From NCBI GenBank assembly GCA_903844665.1, contig CAIMUS010000035.1:1-38560 (forward strand): 38,560 nt of DNA, in the 5' to 3' direction. Source of the DNA: an uncultured Pseudomonadota bacterium (lineage in GTDB: Bacteria; Pseudomonadota; Gammaproteobacteria; Competibacterales; Competibacteraceae). Numbering within the stretch: the first letter of the stretch is position 1; each line of letters starts with the position of its first letter. The notes beneath the pieces were generated by a model. The model was not told the DNA's origin and did no database searches. It saw nothing but the letters and a program-made list of their open reading frames with translations. A program made the position numbers and the translations under genes. Positions 34,203-38,560 of this stretch are shown here, piece after piece.

Positions 34203-34784
34203 GTGTCAGTTCAGGAAAACTCTTCCGCAAATGCCGCCATCGTCGCCGAACTGATCCGTTCCCGGCGCACCATCCATGAATTCCTGCCGCAACAACCGCC
34301 GCCGCGCGAGCTTATCCTTCGCGGCATCGAGTTGGCCCGCTGGGCGCCCAATCATTTCTTGACAGAACCCTGGCGTTTCTATCTGCTGGGGCCGCAAACC
34401 GCCGCCGCAATCGCCCGCCTGAACGCCGAACTGGTCAGCCGCAAGCAGGGACCGGACGCCGGCCAGGCCAAACTGGAAAGATGGCTCACTATCCCAGGCT
34501 GGCTGGTGGTGACCTGCGAGAACTCGGACGACCCCATCCGGGCGCGGGAGGATTACGCCGCCTGCTGCTGCGCCATCCACAATTTCTCGCTGTATTTATG
34601 GAGCGAAGGCATCGGTGTCAAATGGACCACCGGCGCCGTTACCCGCGAGCCGCAATTCTATGATCTGATCTGGGTCGATCCGACGGTGGAAACCGTCGTC
34701 GGCCTGCTGTGGTACGGTTACCCGGCGGAAATACCGCAGACCCCGCGTAAAGCGCTCGATGAAATTCTGGTAGAATTACCCTGA
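34203..34784 (+). CDS. Nitroreductase family protein
   Basis: The start is GTG 34203 with AAGGTAG about 8 bases upstream, giving 193 aa. The FMN-binding SRRTIHEF near the N-terminus (residues 19-26) with ELARWAPNHFLTEPWRFYLL (about 44-63) is the usual start of the nitroreductase fold. The C-terminal VETVVGLLWYGYPAEIPQTPRK is the second FMN contact. These homodimeric flavoproteins reduce nitro compounds, quinones or enones with NAD(P)H; the substrate here is unknown. It is separated from the kinase gene by 160 bases. Confidence 0.88.
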   Translation: MSVQENSSANAAIVAELIRSRRTIHEFLPQQPPPRELILRGIELARWAPNHFLTEPWRFYLLGPQTAAAIARLNAELVSRKQGPDAGQAKLERWLTIPGWLVVTCENSDDPIRAREDYAACCCAIHNFSLYLWSEGIGVKWTTGAVTREPQFYDLIWVDPTVETVVGLLWYGYPAEIPQTPRKALDEILVELP

Positions 34785-34944
34785 ATTCGAGTTCCATTAG
34801 CTTCTTGCCACCGTCCATGCTCCCGCTCACCATTGGAAACGGCGGCCACTTCACCTCACGGTTACCGTCTGCAGCCGGCTTAACCCGCGCCGGGTTGGCG
34901 TTTATATCGATCCGACTGTTAAGCCTGCCAGCGGAGAAACACCC

Positions 34945-36888
34945 ATGACTGACATCGGGGACGGCCCGGAAATCAGAACCCGCGATACCGCGCTTATCGG
35001 CGCCATGGTCGAAAGCGCCGTGGATGGAATTGTCGTCATCAACGAACGCGGCGCCATCAAGATGATGAATCCGGCGGCCGAGCGCCTGTTCGGTTACCAC
35101 ATTTATGAGGTGCTCGGCCACAACATCAGCATACTGATGCCCGAACCCTACAGCAGCCAGCACGATCGTTATATCAGCAATTACTTGCTGACCGGGGTAC
35201 GCAAGATCATCGGCATCGGCCGGGAGGTCATCGGGCGGCGCAAAGACGGCAGCACGTTTCCGATGTATCTGTCGGTGGGTGAAGTCAGTCTGGGCGATTG
35301 CCGCCTGTTTACCGGCATCGTTCAGGATCTGACCGAGCGCAAGCTGGCGGAGGAACAGATCGCCCGGTTGCAGCATCGCCAGGAACTGATTCTGAAATCC
35401 ATCGGCGAAGGGATTCTGGGTCTGGATACGGAAGGCCGGATTACCTTCGCCAATCCGGCCGCGGCCGCCATGCTGGGGCGCGATGAAGAACAACTGATCG
35501 GCGCGTCCCTGAACAGCATCTGGCTGATTTTCAAGGACTGTCCGCTGTACCGGGTACTGGAGGACGGCATCATCTGCCGGGGGGAGGGCAACCTGTTCAT
35601 CTATCGGGACGGCAGCCACTTCCCCGTCGCCTACAGCATGACGCCGATTCTGGAAGCCGGACAGGTGGTCGGTTCGGTACTCAGTTTCCAGGACATCACC
35701 GAACGGCTGCGCACCGCTCAGCAAATGCAGCGCATGCGCTCCTACCTGAAAAACATCATCGATTCGATGCCTTCGATTCTGGTCGGGGTGGATATCGAAG
35801 GCCGGATCACCGAATGGAATCAAGGGGCCGAAAAGACGGTCGGCATCTCCCAGCATGAAGCTCAGGGACGACTGTTTACCGAAGTCCTGCCTTATCTGGA
35901 GTCGCAGTTGCAGCAGGTCCAGGAGGCTATCCGCAATCATACCCCCCTGCGCAACGAGCGTCTGGCATTCGAGCAGGACGGTCAGTTGCATTACACCGAT
36001 GTCATGGTCTATCCGCTGGTCGCCAATGGCGCCCTGGGCGCGGTTATCCGGGTGGACGATGTCACCAATCGGGTGCGGATCGAGCAGATGATGGTGCAAA
36101 CGGAGAAAATGCTATCCGTCGGCGGCCTGGCGGCTGGGATGGCGCACGAGATCAACAACCCGTTAAGCGCCATACTGCAAGGCTGCCAGAATATCCAGCG
36201 CCGCCTGTCGGCGGACCTGGCCGCCAACCGCGCCGCCGCGGATGAACTGGAACTGGATCTGGACAAAGTCCATGCCTATATGGAAAAACGCGGCATCCTG
36301 CGCTTTCTGCAAGGCATCCAGGATGCCGGCGTCCGCGCCACCAGCATCATCACCGATATGCTGGCTTTCAGCCGCCGCGGCAAGGCCGAGATGTCGCCGG
36401 CGGCGGTGGAGGAAATGCTGGATACGGTCATCCGGCTGGCGGCCAGCGATTACGATCTCAAGAGAAAATACGATTTTCGCCAGATCGAGATCGTTCGCGA
36501 CTATGATCCGGCGCTGGGCACGATGCTCTGCGGCCACACGGAGATCGAGCAGGTTCTGCTGAATCTGGTCAGGAACGCCGCCCAGGCGATGTCGTCGGCC
36601 GGTAGTCCTGCACCCCATCGCATTATCCTGCGTACCCGCAAGCAGGGTGACGACGCCCTCATCGAGGTGGAAGATAACGGGCCGGGCATGACCGAGGAGA
36701 TCAGGCGTCGGGTGTTCGAGCCGTTCTATACCACCAAGGTCGCCGGGGTGGGCACGGGGCTGGGTCTGTCGGTGTCCTATTTCATCATCACCGAGCAACA
36801 CCAGGGATCCATCAGCGTCAGTTCGGCGCCCGGACAGGGCGCCTGCTTCACGATCCGTCTGCCGATCAAGGGCAAGAGAGACGACTGA
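34945..36888 (+). CDS. Three-PAS histidine kinase, FixL-like first PAS
   Basis: The 647-aa product has no membrane segment and should be cytoplasmic. PAS1 (about 15-132) is FixL-like: HDRYISNYL with His73 at the position of the FixL heme ligand and KIIGIGREVIGRRKDGSTFP with Arg93 at the position of the O2-sensing Arg. PAS2 is at about 145-260 and PAS3 at about 265-385. The kinase core has the H box AHEINNPLSAIL (His401), N box NLVRNAAQAM (about 540) and G boxes DNGPGMTEE and GTGLGLSVSYFI (about 575-615). No response regulator is adjacent, so it is an orphan. Redox or oxygen sensing is inferred from PAS1. Confidence 0.93.
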   Translation: MTDIGDGPEIRTRDTALIGAMVESAVDGIVVINERGAIKMMNPAAERLFGYHIYEVLGHNISILMPEPYSSQHDRYISNYLLTGVRKIIGIGREVIGRRKDGSTFPMYLSVGEVSLGDCRLFTGIVQDLTERKLAEEQIARLQHRQELILKSIGEGILGLDTEGRITFANPAAAAMLGRDEEQLIGASLNSIWLIFKDCPLYRVLEDGIICRGEGNLFIYRDGSHFPVAYSMTPILEAGQVVGSVLSFQDITERLRTAQQMQRMRSYLKNIIDSMPSILVGVDIEGRITEWNQGAEKTVGISQHEAQGRLFTEVLPYLESQLQQVQEAIRNHTPLRNERLAFEQDGQLHYTDVMVYPLVANGALGAVIRVDDVTNRVRIEQMMVQTEKMLSVGGLAAGMAHEINNPLSAILQGCQNIQRRLSADLAANRAAADELELDLDKVHAYMEKRGILRFLQGIQDAGVRATSIITDMLAFSRRGKAEMSPAAVEEMLDTVIRLAASDYDLKRKYDFRQIEIVRDYDPALGTMLCGHTEIEQVLLNLVRNAAQAMSSAGSPAPHRIILRTRKQGDDALIEVEDNGPGMTEEIRRRVFEPFYTTKVAGVGTGLGLSVSYFIITEQHQGSISVSSAPGQGACFTIRLPIKGKRDD

Positions 36889-36898
36889 GTCATTTCTT

Positions 36899-37369
36899 AT
36901 GTCGTTCGGGCTGCTCATTGCCGCTATTATTCTGGTAGCCGGTCTGATTACCCTCGGTAGAGGCGATAAGACCGGCCTCGTACTGATTGCTTTCGCCGTC
37001 TTCGTCGGCGCCGGTTTTTGGTGGAATGCGGCAAGACAACGGGATTATCAGGCGGCGCTTATGGCGCTGGAAAAAACAGGATTCCATAGCGACGAGCGGC
37101 TGGAAGGAAACCCTGATGTAGTCTTCGATACGCAGCAGAAAAAAATCGCCATTATTTCCACCGGCGCCCCCCACGTTTACGATTATAAGGACATCACCCA
37201 TAGTGAATGGGTCGTTTATGAGGCTTCCGGCTGGAAGGATAAAAGCGTCCCTGTCCGTTCTTATCGCCTGATTCTCGAGCTGCGCGGACAGGCGCCGGTA
37301 GCGGTGGATGTGAGCGAGGAGACCGCCGCGGCGTGGCGGGGAAAACTGGAAAAGCTGTTGAAATATTGA
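36899..37369 (+). CDS. Hypothetical membrane protein, 156 aa
   Basis: ATG 36899 lies 10 bases after the kinase stop, with no strong ribosome-binding site. Two N-terminal hydrophobic helices (FGLLIAAIILVAGLITLG and TGLVLIAFAVFVGAGFWW) are followed by a soluble C-terminal domain (residues 50-156) with beta strands such as DVVFDTQQKKIAIIS and SYRLILELRGQAPVAVDVS. This resembles a DUF4755-like domain, which I cannot confirm. It may be co-transcribed with the kinase. Confidence 0.7.
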   Translation: MSFGLLIAAIILVAGLITLGRGDKTGLVLIAFAVFVGAGFWWNAARQRDYQAALMALEKTGFHSDERLEGNPDVVFDTQQKKIAIISTGAPHVYDYKDITHSEWVVYEASGWKDKSVPVRSYRLILELRGQAPVAVDVSEETAAAWRGKLEKLLKY

Positions 37370-37472
37370 TAGCCTATGATCAGATTCCGCGGCGCGCCGG
37401 GATGTCGATTACCACCGCTAGTTGAAAGTGCTAAAGTTAACTTAAGTTCACATCAAACGAGGAGATCGATTC

Positions 37473-38273
37473 ATGGCTCAATCCATACCGGTTCGAGAAG
37501 GCTCACTCACGTCGCCACGGGTACGCCATATCACCACCGAGGCCCCATGGCATTGGCTGGAGGCCGGCTGGCGGGACATGTTGAAGACACCGCTGGCCAG
37601 CCTTTTCTATGGCATCGTGTTCGTTATCATGGGTTATTATCTGACGAATATGGTGACGGAACAGTTTCATCTGGCGCTGGCGTTGACCGCCGGTTTTCTG
37701 CTGGTCGGACCGTTTCTCGCCATGGGACTCTACGATCTCAGCCACTGTCTGGAACAGGGAAAGCCGGCCACGCTAGGAGGATCCCTGCTGGCCTGGCGCA
37801 GCAATCTCATGGCCATTCTGCTGTTCGGCATCGTGATAGGGCTGGTTCTGATCATCTGGGTGCGGGCCTCGGCGGTGCTGTTCGGTACGTTCCTCTTAAG
37901 CGACACCCCCAGCGTGGACACCAATACGGCGTCGATCTTCTTTTCCGGCGACGGACTTAGGTTTTTGCTGGTTTTCGCCCTGATCGGCGCCATCCTGGCC
38001 GGCGTGGTGTTCACGATCAGCGTGGTGTCGATTCCGATGCTGCTGGACTGCAAAGTGGACTTTATCACCGCCGTCGAGACCAGCATCGCCGCGGTACGGG
38101 TCAATCCCGGCCCCATGATCCTGTGGGCGGCGCTGATCGTGATGTTCACCGGGGTGGGTCTGGTGCCTATACCCTATCTCAATATAGCGCCGGGATTGCT
38201 GATCACCATGCCGCTGATCGGACACGCCACCTGGCACGCCTATCGCGATGTGGTGGAGCCGGCGAAGGCGTAA
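37473..38273 (+). CDS. DUF2189 family integral membrane protein
   Basis: ATG 37473 with GAGGAG 9-10 bases upstream gives 266 aa. After a short cytoplasmic start (VRHITTEAPWHWLEAGWRDM) there are about six membrane helices, including ASLFYGIVFVIMGYYL, FLLVGPFLAMGLYDLSH, LLFGIVIGLVLIIW, LLVFALIGAILAGVVFTISV and MILWAALIVMFTGVGLV. The first helix with the LEAGWRD motif and the GPFLAMGLYDLS loop mark DUF2189, a proteobacterial family of unknown function. It stands alone, 103 bases after the previous gene. Confidence 0.85.
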   Translation: MAQSIPVREGSLTSPRVRHITTEAPWHWLEAGWRDMLKTPLASLFYGIVFVIMGYYLTNMVTEQFHLALALTAGFLLVGPFLAMGLYDLSHCLEQGKPATLGGSLLAWRSNLMAILLFGIVIGLVLIIWVRASAVLFGTFLLSDTPSVDTNTASIFFSGDGLRFLLVFALIGAILAGVVFTISVVSIPMLLDCKVDFITAVETSIAAVRVNPGPMILWAALIVMFTGVGLVPIPYLNIAPGLLITMPLIGHATWHAYRDVVEPAKA

Positions 38274-38303
38274 ACCAGGGCTGGGTTCATCGGCAGGAAT
38301 AAC

Positions 38304-38390
38304 CTGTGGGAGCGGCGCCCTCGCCGCGATCAGCCCGGTAGCGCCACGGGGTGCGGCCAGTTATCGCGGCGAGAGCGGCCGCTCCCACAG
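38304..38390. repeat. REP-type palindrome
   Basis: CTGTGGGAGCGGC (38304-38316) through GCCGCGAT (38323-38330) pairs with ATCGCGGC (38363-38370) through GCCGCTCCCACAG (38378-38390) with a 32-base loop. The TGTGGGAGCGG...CCGCGAT core is the type seen in dispersed REP elements of pseudomonads and related bacteria. Confidence 0.8.
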
Positions 38391-38522
38391 CGCAGAGTTG
38401 TCAACCATGCGGCGCAATACCAGCAATTCCCGCTCTAATGCACCGGCGTCAGTAGCTAATTGATCAGTAATTACACAAGAATCATAACGACAAAAACTAC
38501 CCCTGACTTCCTCGGAAGCCAT
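38361..38522 (-). CDS. Possible small ORF, 53 aa, ending in the REP element
   Basis: From ATG 38522 the minus strand encodes MASEEVRGSFCRYDSCVITD, then a helix-like stretch ALERELLVLRRMV, and stops at 38361 inside the REP palindrome. An in-frame stop lies just upstream, and a GAGAG is about 11 bases before the start. The sequence is protein-like up to the point where it enters the palindrome, so it may be a gene whose 3' end was replaced. No family is recognised, and it could be chance. Confidence 0.3.
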   Translation of the reverse strand: MASEEVRGSFCRYDSCVITDQLATDAGALERELLVLRRMVDNSALWERPLSPR

Positions 38523-38560
38523 AATGAACAGCTCTCATTTTAACCACTTTCTTTCAACAC

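Noticed and set aside
34639-36099. 486-codon minus-strand frame over the nitroreductase and kinase
   Set aside because: It is the antisense of clear PAS domains; long antisense frames are expected at this codon bias.

Overview
The window looks like a chromosomal segment of a gammaproteobacterium. The dsbD-aroQ-accB-accC order is a classic gammaproteobacterial neighbourhood, and most of the window is GC-rich with good Shine-Dalgarno sites. The combination of prpE, Uma2 proteins, many degraded toxin-antitoxin genes and REP-like palindromes would suit a Competibacter-like relative, but this is inference from gene content, not a match I could test.

Layout. 1-4.5 kb: the 3' part of a TPR-CHAT protease gene built on 126-bp repeats, two small genes (ribbon-helix-helix-like and coiled-coil), an AbrB-type antitoxin with a truncated PIN toxin, a Uma2 nuclease-fold protein, and a signal-peptide gene fragment cut by a dispersed repeat. 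4.5-9.4 kb (minus strand): dsbD (with a duplicated N-terminal domain), aroQ, accB, accC. 9.6-12.5 kb: an unknown gene, a DUF1232 gene and a cluster of antitoxin/toxin genes (orphan RHH, VapB with a frameshifted VapC, BrnT-BrnA). 12.6-15.1 kb (minus): a coupled pair encoding a TIR-membrane protein and a secreted TPR protein. 15.4-19.9 kb (plus): mdh, prpE, and the Memo and AMMECR1 proteins of the AmmeMemoRadiSam set. 20-22.4 kb: two near-identical PD-(D/E)XK-like genes in a 0.65-kb direct repeat, flanking an AT-rich calcium-binding-protein-like gene next to an attC-like palindrome, then a DUF3301 gene. 22.4-23.4 kb has no gene and is packed with palindromes and MITE-like repeats.

23.5-33.9 kb (minus) is the most interesting part. 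It is a tight operon of five ORFs with lower GC than its flanks: 619 aa, 688 aa, 252 aa, 87 aa and a 1,818-aa DEAD/DEAH helicase with a C-terminal DUF1998-like region. The helicase resembles the large subunits of Druantia (DruE) and, more distantly, DISARM (DrmA), but I recognise none of the usual partner genes. The 688-aa protein has a coiled coil followed by what looks like a McrB-type AAA+ domain that has lost its P-loop. I propose this as a candidate undescribed, Druantia-like anti-phage or anti-plasmid system.

34.2-38.6 kb (plus): a nitroreductase, an orphan three-PAS histidine kinase whose first PAS domain keeps the FixL heme histidine, two membrane proteins (one DUF2189), and a REP-type palindrome over the 3' end of a possible small minus-strand ORF. 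No tRNA, rRNA or CRISPR array was seen.
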